IMG/VR virus record: IMGVR_UViG_3300002933_000006
Location: 1-64,000 of that record
DNA from: a virus
Direction: 5' to 3' (one strand)
Length of the DNA: 64,000 nucleotides
Part shown: positions 48,174 through 55,741 of the stretch, piece after piece
Position numbering within the stretch: position 1 is the first letter of the stretch
How the letters are laid out: each line of letters starts with the position of its first letter
Translations under genes and position numbers: made by a program
The notes under the pieces: generated by a model
Told to the model about the DNA's origin: nothing
Database searches by the model: none
Seen by the model: the letters and a program-made list of their open reading frames with translations, nothing else

Positions 48174-48410
48174 TTATTTTCCTTTAAGTTCATTTAATAC
48201 AAGTTGTTTACTGCGTTCAATATCTTCTTTGTCTATGGCTAACATTAGCCTAGGACCTAGCAAGTTAATAGCCGTTAGTATAGCACGGTTACCTTCTTCG
48301 GTCAAGTGGCAGTATTCTGGCCCTACTGTTGACTTATGAAAGTACTGCCGATCCTTTAATAGTTCCTTAATAGTACCTACAAGCATCTTTTCAAGATCAC
48401 GGGTTATCAT
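48174..48410 (-). CDS. Small phage protein, 78 aa
   Basis: ATG at 48410 follows GGAG by 7 nt (a longer frame to 48482 overlaps the neighbour). Helical: VGTIKELLKDRQYFHKSTVG, NRAILTAINLLGPRLMLAI. Unknown function. Confidence 0.5.
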   Translation of the reverse strand: MITRDLEKMLVGTIKELLKDRQYFHKSTVGPEYCHLTEEGNRAILTAINLLGPRLMLAIDKEDIERSKQLVLNELKGK

Positions 48411-48420
48411 TTGACGTCTC

Positions 48421-48846
48421 CTAATCTTCAGGCCAAGGACTTGGTGTCCAACCCAGAGCCGCAAAATCTTCACAAATTTCATCTGTTACTGTTCCCTCTG
48501 GTACATGTTTACGTTCAATAAAAATTCTATCTTTCATCTCGATATGTTCTATAAAATCATATCCCCCAACAATACCCGAACAATACCAATCCATGTAATC
48601 TTCTACTGTACCATCTACCCCATTGCGGAAGTCTGCTACAATACCGCCAGCACTACGCCATGAGCAAGACCAGTACTCGTCTGTAAGGATAGGAATAACT
48701 TCAGCAGGTTGCCAGCGCATATTGCACAGAGCGGCATAGACGTGTTGGGCATAGTCTTTGCGGGTTCTTACTTTTTCTATAAACCACGCACAAGCACCGA
48801 GTTCGGCTTCTAAATCACGATCCAAGAACACGTACCTCTTGAACAT
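48421..48846 (-). CDS. Conserved phage protein, paralog of 46380, about 141 aa
   Basis: Shares YAQHVYAALCNMRWQPAEV, SWRSAGGIVADFRNG, YMDWYCSG and VTDEICEDFAALGWTP with the gene at 46380. ATG at 48846 is preferred over a GTG at 48864. The pair suggests duplication within the region. Function unknown. Confidence 0.6.
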   Translation of the reverse strand: MFKRYVFLDRDLEAELGACAWFIEKVRTRKDYAQHVYAALCNMRWQPAEVIPILTDEYWSCSWRSAGGIVADFRNGVDGTVEDYMDWYCSGIVGGYDFIEHIEMKDRIFIERKHVPEGTVTDEICEDFAALGWTPSPWPED

Positions 48847-49120
48847 TTGCAGTTTTAAAGGCACGCCATTCTGACTTATCTAAACACCATACTGTAATAG
48901 TTTCTGGCTTGTATAGTTTTGTTTCGTGTAAGGTTGTTGCTTCACGTTGTGGCATAGCTTCCTTACGTAATGTACAAGGCATAGTACGTACTGTACCATC
49001 CTTCTTAGTAAAGGTCACTTCACAATCGTGCTCGTAGAGCAAGTGCGTAATTTCACGTTCACGGTCTTGGATGTCCAAGTCGTTTAATTCTTTTGCTTCG
49101 TATTTGATATCAAAACTCAT
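48815..49120 (-). CDS. DUF2693-like small protein, 101 aa
   Basis: The middle reads EVTFTKKDGTVRTMPCTLRK, the hallmark of the small SH3-barrel DUF2693 family found in T4-like phages. Flanking helices are charged. Unknown role. Overlaps 49117 by 4 nt. Confidence 0.6.
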   Translation of the reverse strand: MSFDIKYEAKELNDLDIQDREREITHLLYEHDCEVTFTKKDGTVRTMPCTLRKEAMPQREATTLHETKLYKPETITVWCLDKSEWRAFKTANVQEVRVLGS

Positions 49121-49455
49121 GTGTAATCCTTTTTTAAGTCTATTAGTAGTGCCTTCTGTTCCGCTTCAAATGCTCTGTATAGTGTAGCAAAGTAAGCAAA
49201 TACAATCAATGATTCCATAATACCAAAATTAATATATCCAACTTCTAATGCAGTTCCGCTACCGTCTGGGCCAAGCCATAATCTCACAATACCAGCAAGG
49301 CCACTAGATATAGCAAGACTAATCACAGTCCAAACACAAATTAGTTCTCCGCCAAACTGATCCACAAAATCATCCCAGAAACCACAAGGGCCAGCAACAA
49401 GATTATGAAAGAATTTACGGATTAACCATAAGATAAATTGGTGTGCTTTAATCAT
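49117..49455 (-). CDS. Membrane protein, paralog 1 of 2, 112 aa
   Basis: FILWLIRKFFHNLVAGPCGF, then TM segments LICVWTVISLAISSGLAGIV and SLIVFAYFATLYRAFEAEQK. Same layout as 49457 (KWIARKMFGRLISAPSRIHQ). Basic amphipathic N-terminus, two TMs, ending in a Glu/Lys helix. Possibly inner-membrane; function unknown. Confidence 0.6.
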   Translation of the reverse strand: MIKAHQFILWLIRKFFHNLVAGPCGFWDDFVDQFGGELICVWTVISLAISSGLAGIVRLWLGPDGSGTALEVGYINFGIMESLIVFAYFATLYRAFEAEQKALLIDLKKDYT

Positions 49456-49456
49456 A

Positions 49457-49798
49457 TTAGAACTCGTACTCCTCTTTAAGTGCTTTAACTAGTGCTTCTC
49501 GCTCTCGTTTAAATGCCCAGTACATTGCCCGTATCATAGCAGATAAAACAAAGGCACCTGCGAATGTCCACCAAGCAATAATAGTATATACCGCTCCTTG
49601 TTCGTTGCCGATTGCTTTTACTACCATACCTAAAAGGATGCCAGACATCATAACCATACCAAATATAAATATGCCAAATGGTATGCCGGCGTCCCTAAAC
49701 TCCCGAGCGAACCCTTGATGAATACGGCTAGGTGCGGATATCAATCTACCAAACATTTTACGAGCAATCCATTTAACGAACTGTACCGCTTCAGTCAT
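49457..49798 (-). CDS. Membrane protein, paralog 2 of 2, 113 aa
   Basis: TM segments GIFIFGMVMMSGILLGMVVK and AWWTFAGAFVLSAMIRAMYW, then FKREREALVKALKEEYEF matching FEAEQKALLIDLKKDYT of the neighbour. A tandem duplication with diverged membrane parts. Confidence 0.6.
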   Translation of the reverse strand: MTEAVQFVKWIARKMFGRLISAPSRIHQGFAREFRDAGIPFGIFIFGMVMMSGILLGMVVKAIGNEQGAVYTIIAWWTFAGAFVLSAMIRAMYWAFKREREALVKALKEEYEF

Positions 49799-49995
49799 TC
49801 TTCAACTCCGAAATGTTCACTATATAAGTTGTGCAAGGCCAGCCAAGTACTGTGACCCAAGAACCCCGAGTTGATTTTTTCACATTCCTTAATAATCAAG
49901 TTGGCGAACTTTTCAACAAATACTGGATCATAATAATGAATTGAATCTCCGTTATTTTGAGCCTTGACAGCAAGTTCTTTAATCTTCTCGTTCAT
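49795..49995 (-). CDS. MNERIK-family small protein, 66 aa
   Basis: Belongs to a set sharing the start M-N-E-[KR]-I-K-x-L-A and often the body K-F-A-x-L-I-[IV]-x-E/N-C...x-H-F-G-V-E. Here NEKIKELAVKAQNNGD, EKFANLIIKECEKINS, EHFGVEE. Such proteins are common in large phages and have no known function. Seven genes in this region use the same start. Confidence 0.6.
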   Translation of the reverse strand: MNEKIKELAVKAQNNGDSIHYYDPVFVEKFANLIIKECEKINSGFLGHSTWLALHNLYSEHFGVEE

Positions 49996-50222
49996 TTCTT
50001 CTTTCCAATTCCGTAGCGTTTAATTACTGCTTTAATAAAGTCTTCAGTTCCTTCTACTCGGTTTCCATTATCAATGGCGGCGTAACAACCCAGCACATCA
50101 TTAATAATCAACTCAGCAAACTTTGCTACGTTGGGATTACCGTCATCTATATCAACGCCATAGCCAAAATAGTCTAATTTGATATTGGCCTGTAACGCAA
50201 GGTCTTTAATCCGCTCGTTCAT
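49992..50222 (-). CDS. MNERIK-family small protein, 76 aa
   Basis: NERIKDLALQANIKLDYFGY, and AKFAELIINDVLGCYAAIDN. ATG at 50222 overlaps the upstream TGA. The C-terminus (IKAVIKRYGIGKKK) replaces HFGVE. Confidence 0.55.
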   Translation of the reverse strand: MNERIKDLALQANIKLDYFGYGVDIDDGNPNVAKFAELIINDVLGCYAAIDNGNRVEGTEDFIKAVIKRYGIGKKK

Positions 50223-50346
50223 AATGACCAAGCTCCTTTTACAGCTAAACCAAATAGGAATAATCCTGCGGTATTAAGAACGGCAAACACAATAACACCC
50301 GCCCACCATAAGATTGTTTTTAGTAGTTCTTTAATCCGCTCGTTCA
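50219..50346 (-). CDS. Small membrane protein with MNERIK start, 42 aa
   Basis: NERIKELLKTILWW followed by AGVIVFAVLNTAGLFLFGLA, one TM. It has the same initiation segment as its neighbours but an unrelated body. TGA overlaps the next ATG. Confidence 0.5.
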
Positions 50347-50513
50347 TATTCACCACACCAATCATCAATATTTGTTAGAGGAAAACTAATATCACGCGAA
50401 GCTCCAGATGGAGGAAATCTTCTACATCGGCCCGAGCCATAGATAATATTCTCAGGATTCAGTTTCTTCCAATATTTACAATTAAAACAAGTGTCTTTAA
50501 TTCGTTCGTTCAT
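50331..50513 (-). CDS. Small Cys-rich protein with MNERIK start, 60 aa
   Basis: NERIKDTCFNCKYWKKLN, GRCRRFPP and WCGEYERAD give C-x2-C...C...C, a small zinc- or redox-site protein. It also carries the MNERIK initiation segment. ATG at 50513 overlaps the upstream TAA; the longer frame to 50687 is not needed. Confidence 0.55.
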   Translation of the reverse strand: MNERIKDTCFNCKYWKKLNPENIIYGSGRCRRFPPSGASRDISFPLTNIDDWCGEYERAD

Positions 50514-50620
50514 TACCGACTCGCTATCAAAATTATTAATCCTAAAACACATCCTGTTATTGGGTATCCTAACGAGATTCCTGTTATAGTAAATACCCAG
50601 GCCAACACTATGGGCATCAT
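50513..50620 (-). CDS. Small membrane protein, 35 aa
   Basis: Almost entirely hydrophobic (VLAWVFTITGISLGYPITG, LGLIILIASR). Stop overlaps the next ATG (TAATG). Too small to classify. Confidence 0.4.
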   Translation of the reverse strand: MMPIVLAWVFTITGISLGYPITGCVLGLIILIASR

Positions 50621-50895
50621 TCAACTCCAAAATGTTGTTTAATCTGATCCGCAGAAAAGTATGCGCCTTGGCCAAATTCTGGAGCAATATCGTTATTACA
50701 GTCCCCTACTTCGATGCATACTTTAGTACATTCTCGAATAATCAACTCAGCAAACTTTTCATTAAACTGTTCCATCCAATCTACGTGCCCATCTTCCCAA
50801 ATCTTGCCCGGTGTTTTAGAACGAACAGGCGGAGTATATACTTCATTTACGTATTCGCCGGCTTGTTGAGCAAGTGGTTTAATCTTTTCGTTCAT
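50617..50895 (-). CDS. MNERIK-family small protein, 92 aa
   Basis: NEKIKPLAQQAGEYVNEVYT, NEKFAELIIRECTKVCIEVG, IKQHFGVE: full form of the family with a Pro/Trp-rich insert. ATG 50895 overlaps the upstream stop. Confidence 0.6.
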   Translation of the reverse strand: MNEKIKPLAQQAGEYVNEVYTPPVRSKTPGKIWEDGHVDWMEQFNEKFAELIIRECTKVCIEVGDCNNDIAPEFGQGAYFSADQIKQHFGVE

Positions 50896-51155
50896 TATAT
50901 CTTTTCTCTCCAAGTGGCTAGTTTTACCAATTCTTCATATGTAGTGTTTTCTTTCTTTATGGTCATATCCAATAAACTTTCAAACAGAACCATAACAAAC
51001 TGTGAAGCTAACCCACCATTAACACAATTATCTAAAACTTCCAATATTTGCAATGCAGTTGGTTCATCATTCCATTTTTCAATAAGTGGAAACACACATG
51101 GATCCAACTGACCTTCGGGTGCTTCTAGTAAAGTTTCTTTAATCTGTTTGTTCAT
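50895..51155 (-). CDS. Small phage protein, 86 aa
   Basis: NKQIKETLLEAPEGQLDP and LQILEVLDNCVNGGLASQFV. The start (MNKQIKE) is a variant of the MNERIK segment; the body is a helical domain seen in several T4-like phages (LDNCVNGGLASxFV). Coupled to the ligase. Confidence 0.55.
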   Translation of the reverse strand: MNKQIKETLLEAPEGQLDPCVFPLIEKWNDEPTALQILEVLDNCVNGGLASQFVMVLFESLLDMTIKKENTTYEELVKLATWREKI

Positions 51156-52462
51156 AATTTCTCTCCTGGTTCAAATCCGCGGAATCCTTTAAAACGTGGG
51201 AATCGTAAACTGTAAGTGCCGTCTTGGTTTTGTGTTACAGCATCAGCACGGACTTCAACCAACTGCCCAATAACACTAGCACTATCACGCCAAATGTCGT
51301 TTCGCATATCATCAGTGAGCCCACTACCAACATTGACGGTAATAGACTTCCCGTCGTCTTGTCCTTCACAAACAAGGGCTCCAAGACGTCCAACATTCTT
51401 TCCTGTACCTTCTTCAACATTCTTAACCTCCAAAGTTACTTCAATATACGGCTTTTGTTTTAACCAAGCTACACTACGTTTACATTCATACCCAGCTTCG
51501 GGATCTTTAATCATAATGCCTTCGTATCCACCAGCAATAGCACTAGCATTGATAGCACTAAATTCCTGAGCACCTTCTGGGGTATCTAAGTCCACAAGCG
51601 CATTTTCTAACACAGTAATATTAGGCATATGGTCACGAATAGGGCTGTACCAAATCTTTAGTGCATTACTACGTTCACGCTGGGTAACCTTACTAGCACC
51701 AGTTTTAAACTCAGCTAATGTAAGAATATCAAACAAGTTTAACACAGCGTCATTGGCCAGCACATCACTCTTACGATGTACTTGTGTCATTAAGTCTTGG
51801 AAACTACTAGACATAATCTCACCATCAAACACAACGGGTTCTGGTAAGAATACTGCGTGTTTTGCAAACTGCTCTTTAACGTGTGGAAAGTTTACCAGTT
51901 CTTTACCGTTACGGCTGTACATATCGACATGCCCGCTAGGATACACAATAGTAATAACGCGAACTCCATCCAATTTGACTTCAATGAATTTCTTCCCTGA
52001 AACTTTGGATTCGTGGTTAGCTCCATCATGAGCCAACTGACAGCTAAACACAGGTATAATATAATCAGCATTTACTTTTCCAGCAATCTTATTAATAGTT
52101 GTTTCACTAGTACCACAGCGCAAATCTTTAATAAGAATACGACGATACCACAAGTTCCACTCTGCTTCTCGTGCATTCATACGCATATGATTGATTGCGG
52201 TAAGTGCGGCATTGCCAGATAATTCACGTGCGGCTAGCTTATTAGCAGTTTGATAAAAGATATCAGAATTTAAGCCTTTACCATCTCCAGTCTTTTCTGC
52301 AACTTGGCGGACGCCAAAGGTAACCATGCTGTCGAGAGCAAGTCTGGTACCATCAAAAAATGCAGTATTGCCCGCTTCAGCTTCACGCTTAATGACGGCT
52401 TCTTTGGCCAACCGACTATTATCTGCTTCTAGCTCTGCAATTACTTCCCATGGTTTCAACAT
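51152..52462 (-). CDS. ATP-dependent DNA ligase
   Basis: 436 aa, near T4 gp30 in size. Nucleotidyltransferase motifs in order: motif I EVKLDGVRV (adenylated Lys about residue 163), motif III VVFDGEIMSS, motif IV GGYEGIMIKDP, motif V AWLKQKPYIEVTLEV, and a C-terminal OB domain with GVGSG-type NVGSGLTDDMRN and VEVRADAVTQ. The first 150 aa are the helical DNA-binding domain (ALTAINHMRMNAREAEW). It seals nicks during replication and recombination. Downstream of the promoter at 52708-52736. Confidence 0.95.
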   Translation of the reverse strand: MLKPWEVIAELEADNSRLAKEAVIKREAEAGNTAFFDGTRLALDSMVTFGVRQVAEKTGDGKGLNSDIFYQTANKLAARELSGNAALTAINHMRMNAREAEWNLWYRRILIKDLRCGTSETTINKIAGKVNADYIIPVFSCQLAHDGANHESKVSGKKFIEVKLDGVRVITIVYPSGHVDMYSRNGKELVNFPHVKEQFAKHAVFLPEPVVFDGEIMSSSFQDLMTQVHRKSDVLANDAVLNLFDILTLAEFKTGASKVTQRERSNALKIWYSPIRDHMPNITVLENALVDLDTPEGAQEFSAINASAIAGGYEGIMIKDPEAGYECKRSVAWLKQKPYIEVTLEVKNVEEGTGKNVGRLGALVCEGQDDGKSITVNVGSGLTDDMRNDIWRDSASVIGQLVEVRADAVTQNQDGTYSLRFPRFKGFRGFEPGEKL

Positions 52463-52677
52463 TAAGCTACCTCTTTCTCACGGAATGATAAAATTATATC
52501 ACGTACACGCTCACGGTCTACGCTGTCACCTTCAAATTCTGTTTGACCAAAATCTTCTTCCATACAAACTTTGTATAACTGGGTTGCAAGGATAATCTGC
52601 TTTGAAGTAAAACCATAATCATAAATGCCATTAGGACCATAAAAATCTAACATATATTTGGTAAAATTTAAGTTCAT
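52462..52677 (-). CDS. Small phage protein, 71 aa, first gene of ligase operon
   Basis: NLNFTKYMLDFYGPNGIYDYGFT and the acidic RERVRDIILSFREKEVA end. AAGGAGC 7 nt before the ATG, which is 31 nt from the promoter -10. Common in T4-like phages (FYGPNGIYDxG). Function unknown. Confidence 0.6.
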   Translation of the reverse strand: MNLNFTKYMLDFYGPNGIYDYGFTSKQIILATQLYKVCMEEDFGQTEFEGDSVDRERVRDIILSFREKEVA

Positions 52678-52707
52678 TTAATGCTCCTTGTTATTCACTA
52701 TACAACT

Positions 52708-52736
52708 ATTATAGCATTTTGGGAATTAACGGACAA
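52708..52736 (-). promoter_or_regulatory. Early-type promoter cassette, AATTCCCA-spacer class (ligase operon)
   Basis: TTGTCC, 17 bp, TATAAT, then AGTTGTATAGTGA and an AAGGAGC ribosome site. The downstream part is also conserved among copies. Confidence 0.8.
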
Positions 52737-52741
52737 CCACT

Positions 52742-53017
52742 TCAGAAGTGGAAGTCCCTTACCCAATCAAACCGTGTAGTAGCGGGAACCCAACGTCTTT
52801 GCTGTCTTTTGTGCTCAGGCAGATGTAGATCGAACTCAACAAGAACCCAGTCCCGTTGTTGCGAAAAAGCAACAGTTTCTTGGGTGCGTACAACCCGAAC
52901 AAAACGATCGTTAAAACGAGCAACAGTTATTGTCATACACCCTCCTATATAAGTTAAGTAAGGGTAAAGTCCACCACGCTTTACTGTAACGGTGCTTCCG
53001 ATCAACGTCAGTAGCAT
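52742..53017 (-). CDS. Small beta-rich phage protein, 91 aa
   Basis: Start at ATG 53017. Strands TVARFNDRFVRVVRTQE and DWVLVEFDLHLPEHKRQQRR, ends FDWVRDFHF. It sits alone between two early promoter cassettes. AGGAG is 15 nt upstream, farther than usual. No family recognised. Confidence 0.5.
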   Translation of the reverse strand: MLLTLIGSTVTVKRGGLYPYLTYIGGCMTITVARFNDRFVRVVRTQETVAFSQQRDWVLVEFDLHLPEHKRQQRRWVPATTRFDWVRDFHF

Positions 53018-53055
53018 TTCTGCTACTAGTATCTCCTGCTCCTCACTATACAACT

Positions 53056-53084
53056 ATTATAGCATTTTGGGAATTATTGGTCTA
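53056..53084 (-). promoter_or_regulatory. Early-type promoter cassette, AATTCCCA-spacer class
   Basis: TAGACC, 17 bp, TATAAT, with AATAATTCCCAAAAT spacer and the same AGTTGTATAGTGA after it as the copy at 52708. Overlaps the stop of the P-loop fragment gene. Confidence 0.75.
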
Positions 53085-53334
53085 CCGTTTTCTTATGGGG
53101 TTTTAGCCCAGTATCTGTTACACCTTGCTTATACCATGCAGTAACAGGATCATCAACTGGAGTCATGTCATGGACATGATTAGCCCAAGCCGACATTATA
53201 CTTTTACCAACACCGGAACTGGCATACATAACCGAAAGTTCACCACGCTTTAAACCAGTAGAAAAATGTTTTTGCCAAGGTTGTACGTCAGCCATTGAAT
53301 ACTCAGTTAAAGTTTCAAGTTCTTTATTGTTCAT
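53074..53334 (-). CDS. Small P-loop protein, truncated ATPase-like, 86 aa
   Basis: LKRGELSVMYASSGVGKSIM contains a Walker A (A-S-S-G-V-G-K-S) preceded by the R-G-E-L strand of RecA/DnaB-type ATPases. There is no room for Walker B, so it cannot be a complete ATPase. C-terminal tail WYKQGVTDTGLKPH is shared with the neighbour at 53324. Probably a fragment or a stand-alone nucleotide binder. Confidence 0.5.
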   Translation of the reverse strand: MNNKELETLTEYSMADVQPWQKHFSTGLKRGELSVMYASSGVGKSIMSAWANHVHDMTPVDDPVTAWYKQGVTDTGLKPHKKTVDQ

Positions 53335-53959
53335 TTTTTACTCTGTGTGGTTCTAATCCTGTGTCTTTTACACCTTCCTTATACCACTGAGTAACGTCAT
53401 CTTCATTTTCAGCTTCGTACTCAGCCATTGACTCACTAATACCAAACTGTTCGTCTAGCTCTTGCGGCAACTCGTTTTTTACGTCTTGACTATCCATACC
53501 AGATAAATCGTAGTCAGTTACACCATGTTCATCGTAAATACCAGCAAATGCCGAACCCGGTTCATACCAAGATGCATAAATGCGGAAGCCTTGATTAACT
53601 AAAGATTCGTATGCTTGGACTGGTGGAGACCATGCACTATCAAAATAAGCAACGAGCTCGTTATCGTCCCAAGTGTTAATGCCTTGACTATTACCTACGT
53701 CCCACTTAGTTCCCCATTCGTTAATACACCAATCGTACCAGGACTCATATCCATACTTGGCTTTATTAGCGGCACGAATAGCATCATATTTTTCAGCATG
53801 AGGACCACCACGTGAACTTGCACCATCTGTACATAATTCGTTAGGTACAGGAATAAACTCTTGCAAGAAGTTACCGGCGGCAAAAGCATCTTTTGCCCTT
53901 TTGATCATGTTGGGATCATCGTGCCCCAAGGTAATCATATTTGAACACCAATTAGGCAT
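53324..53959 (-). CDS. Api92/YubB-like phage protein, 211 aa
   Basis: Start MPNWCSNMITLGHDDP at 53959. The P-N-W-C-x-N start, FIPVPNEL and WYDWCINEWGTKWDV are signatures of the ferredoxin-like Api92/YubB family, widely spread in phages and plasmids, function unknown. The C-terminal tail WYKEGVKDTGLEPH repeats in 53074. AGGAGA precedes the ATG. Confidence 0.75.
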   Translation of the reverse strand: MPNWCSNMITLGHDDPNMIKRAKDAFAAGNFLQEFIPVPNELCTDGASSRGGPHAEKYDAIRAANKAKYGYESWYDWCINEWGTKWDVGNSQGINTWDDNELVAYFDSAWSPPVQAYESLVNQGFRIYASWYEPGSAFAGIYDEHGVTDYDLSGMDSQDVKNELPQELDEQFGISESMAEYEAENEDDVTQWYKEGVKDTGLEPHRVKNEQ

Positions 53960-54323
53960 GGTTATTCTCCTGTAATTGATTCCACATATACTTCTGTTCG
54001 CATTGTTTGTAGTAAGCATCGCGAGCTTCTTTGTTCTCGCACCAGTCAGCTACAGCTTTATAACTACCTTGAGCTTCTCTAGGAGCACATTCGCGAATCC
54101 ACATAGCCAAACCCCAGAACGATTGCTTATTGGCCATATCGGCATTGTATAAAGCACGTTCAAAGTCATAGGCAAACATAGCTTCTAAGTGCCCGCCTGG
54201 TGGTAACCCGTCGAACAAAAAACGATTTAATGCTTCTGTAGTTTGCTCAGAGAATCGCATACCCATATACCTAAGGTTTTCGTGTACGTCTCTTTCAAGA
54301 TCAAGTTGAATACGATCGCTCAT
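53952..54323 (-). CDS. Conserved phage protein, 123 aa
   Basis: RYMGMRFSEQTTEALNRFLFD, PPGGHLEAMFAYDFERALYN and a Cys/Trp-rich C-terminus (IRECAPREAQGSYKAVADWC). I recognise LPPGGHLEAMFAxDxxRAL from uncharacterised proteins in large phages. Ends overlapping the Api92-like start. Confidence 0.6.
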   Translation of the reverse strand: MSDRIQLDLERDVHENLRYMGMRFSEQTTEALNRFLFDGLPPGGHLEAMFAYDFERALYNADMANKQSFWGLAMWIRECAPREAQGSYKAVADWCENKEARDAYYKQCEQKYMWNQLQENNHA

Positions 54324-54529
54324 TTTTTATTTCCATATTTTAATTCAATAAATGACACTAAGGTATCATCCACATTAAGACCTAATCCTGCAACCCTTAA
54401 CCCAAGATTATCTAAATGATTAGGGAAGTCAATTGGATCGCCACCTTCTGCTAAAAACTCTGCCCGAGAGTCCTGGATATATCTATACACTATATCTCTT
54501 TCTCTAAGATCTCGAAAATTATAAATCAT
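54320..54529 (-). CDS. Small phage protein, 69 aa
   Basis: YNFRDLRERDIVYRYIQDSR and LDNLGLRVAGLGLNVDDTL. Acidic C-terminus. Coupled on both sides. Unknown. Confidence 0.5.
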   Translation of the reverse strand: MIYNFRDLRERDIVYRYIQDSRAEFLAEGGDPIDFPNHLDNLGLRVAGLGLNVDDTLVSFIELKYGNKK

Positions 54530-54729
54530 ACCAATCCTTCTACCATAGAAATAAGGATCATCTTAATATCCTCAATGGTTTCAGCATCGTGGATACGTTT
54601 GTGGATCCACTCCTTACGCTCGTCTTGTGCATACTGTTCTGCTTGTGCGTCTGTTCCGTGGACGGGGCAGTCTGGATCTACTGTAATCCAAGGCCCACCC
54701 ATTTCATAACAGCGATGTCCGCAACTCAT
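54526..54729 (-). CDS. Small Cys-rich phage protein, 67 aa
   Basis: MSCGHRCYEMGGPWITVDPD and CPVHGTDAQAEQYAQ: C-x2-H-x-C...C-x2-H suggests a zinc knuckle. The C-terminal half is helical. Unknown function. Confidence 0.5.
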   Translation of the reverse strand: MSCGHRCYEMGGPWITVDPDCPVHGTDAQAEQYAQDERKEWIHKRIHDAETIEDIKMILISMVEGLV

Positions 54730-54941
54730 TGTTCAACTCCGAAATGTTGTTTAATCGAATCAACTGCTTCAAAAGTTCCCATATTATAAGTGTTGTAACC
54801 TTCTCGTGGCTCTTTCCTATTAGACTCAACGGCTCTTATACATTCTTGAACAATCAACTGGGCCAGTACTTGAGCACGACCGGCAATTTCAGGTGCGGCA
54901 TATCCTGCCTCTAGCATTAGTTCTTTTAATCGTTCATTCAT
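54726..54941 (-). CDS. MNERIK-family small protein, 71 aa
   Basis: NERLKELMLEAGYAAPEI, LAQLIVQECIRAVESN, IKQHFGVEQ. Another full copy, 3.8 kb away from the main cluster at 49.8-51.2 kb. Confidence 0.6.
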   Translation of the reverse strand: MNERLKELMLEAGYAAPEIAGRAQVLAQLIVQECIRAVESNRKEPREGYNTYNMGTFEAVDSIKQHFGVEQ

Positions 54942-55387
54942 CTTGTTTCCTCTTGTTCGGCAATTTCCTTAGCAACTTCTTCGTGCAAGGGCTTAAACTT
55001 GCCACGATAGGCCTTAACATACCAAACACCGTGATCATACAAATAAAAGTATTCGCAATCATTATAAAAATTAACCCAGGTATCTTCACCGTCAAAGCTC
55101 TTAAACTCAACACCTTCTTCACCACGATCGCGACCATAGAAGCGACATTGTTGAGCATAGCCATCGGCATCATCATATACCATACGATCATTGAAGCTGA
55201 TCTGCTCACCAATCTCCTTGCCCAACACACTCATATCGCCCATGGAAATCAACTTGCTTACTTTAACAGAATCTGAATAGTTCTCTAATAGAACCCGACC
55301 ATTATATGCCAAGTATCCGTCACTGTGACAGTAGATGGATTTAATACGATCGCCATGTTTGATTGCAATGCTTGAACGTGTACTCAT
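54938..55387 (-). CDS. Conserved phage protein, 149 aa
   Basis: Begins MSTRSSIAIKHGDRIKSIYC HSDG-type: the start M-S-T-R-S-x-I-A-I...I-Y-C-H-x-D-G-Y-x-x-Y-N-G is a familiar signature of a family common in phages and mobile elements, function unknown. Acidic C-terminus with AYRGKFKPLHEEVAKEIA. Confidence 0.7.
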   Translation of the reverse strand: MSTRSSIAIKHGDRIKSIYCHSDGYLAYNGRVLLENYSDSVKVSKLISMGDMSVLGKEIGEQISFNDRMVYDDADGYAQQCRFYGRDRGEEGVEFKSFDGEDTWVNFYNDCEYFYLYDHGVWYVKAYRGKFKPLHEEVAKEIAEQEETR

Positions 55388-55740
55388 TATACCTTCTCCT
55401 CTATTGATTTAATATGACGGCATTCGCCTCTAAATTTAAAACCGCTACAAGTACAAGTATACACATTTTCTATTTTTTGGACAACATAAGAGTTGCCTTT
55501 ACTACCATCTACTTTCCAAGTTTCGCCCGGTGCTTCGTCTAGGTTAATCTCACCTAGCTCTTTAACTTCTACAAAAGTTCTACGACGTGCATCAAAGTTT
55601 AACGGTTTTTTAAATGTAAATGTATCACCCGATCTTGATTTAATGTAACCATACATCTTGCTCTTATCAGTGGAAAGCAAGTATGTATGATTAGGAGTTG
55701 GCGTAGACCAATCATTGGTAGTTTCTTTGAAAAATTTCAT
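55387..55740 (-). CDS. SWIM zinc-finger protein, 117 aa
   Basis: The C-terminus YTCTCSGFKFRGECRHI is the SWIM signature C-x-C-x(n)-C-x-H, a zinc-binding motif used in DNA or protein contacts. The first 80 residues are beta-rich (TFTKKPLNFDARRRTFVEV-like). Overlaps the next gene by 1 nt. Confidence 0.75.
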   Translation of the reverse strand: MKFFKETTNDWSTPTPNHTYLLSTDKSKMYGYIKSRSGDTFTFKKPLNFDARRRTFVEVKELGEINLDEAPGETWKVDGSKGNSYVVQKIENVYTCTCSGFKFRGECRHIKSIEEKV

Positions 55741-55741
55741 A

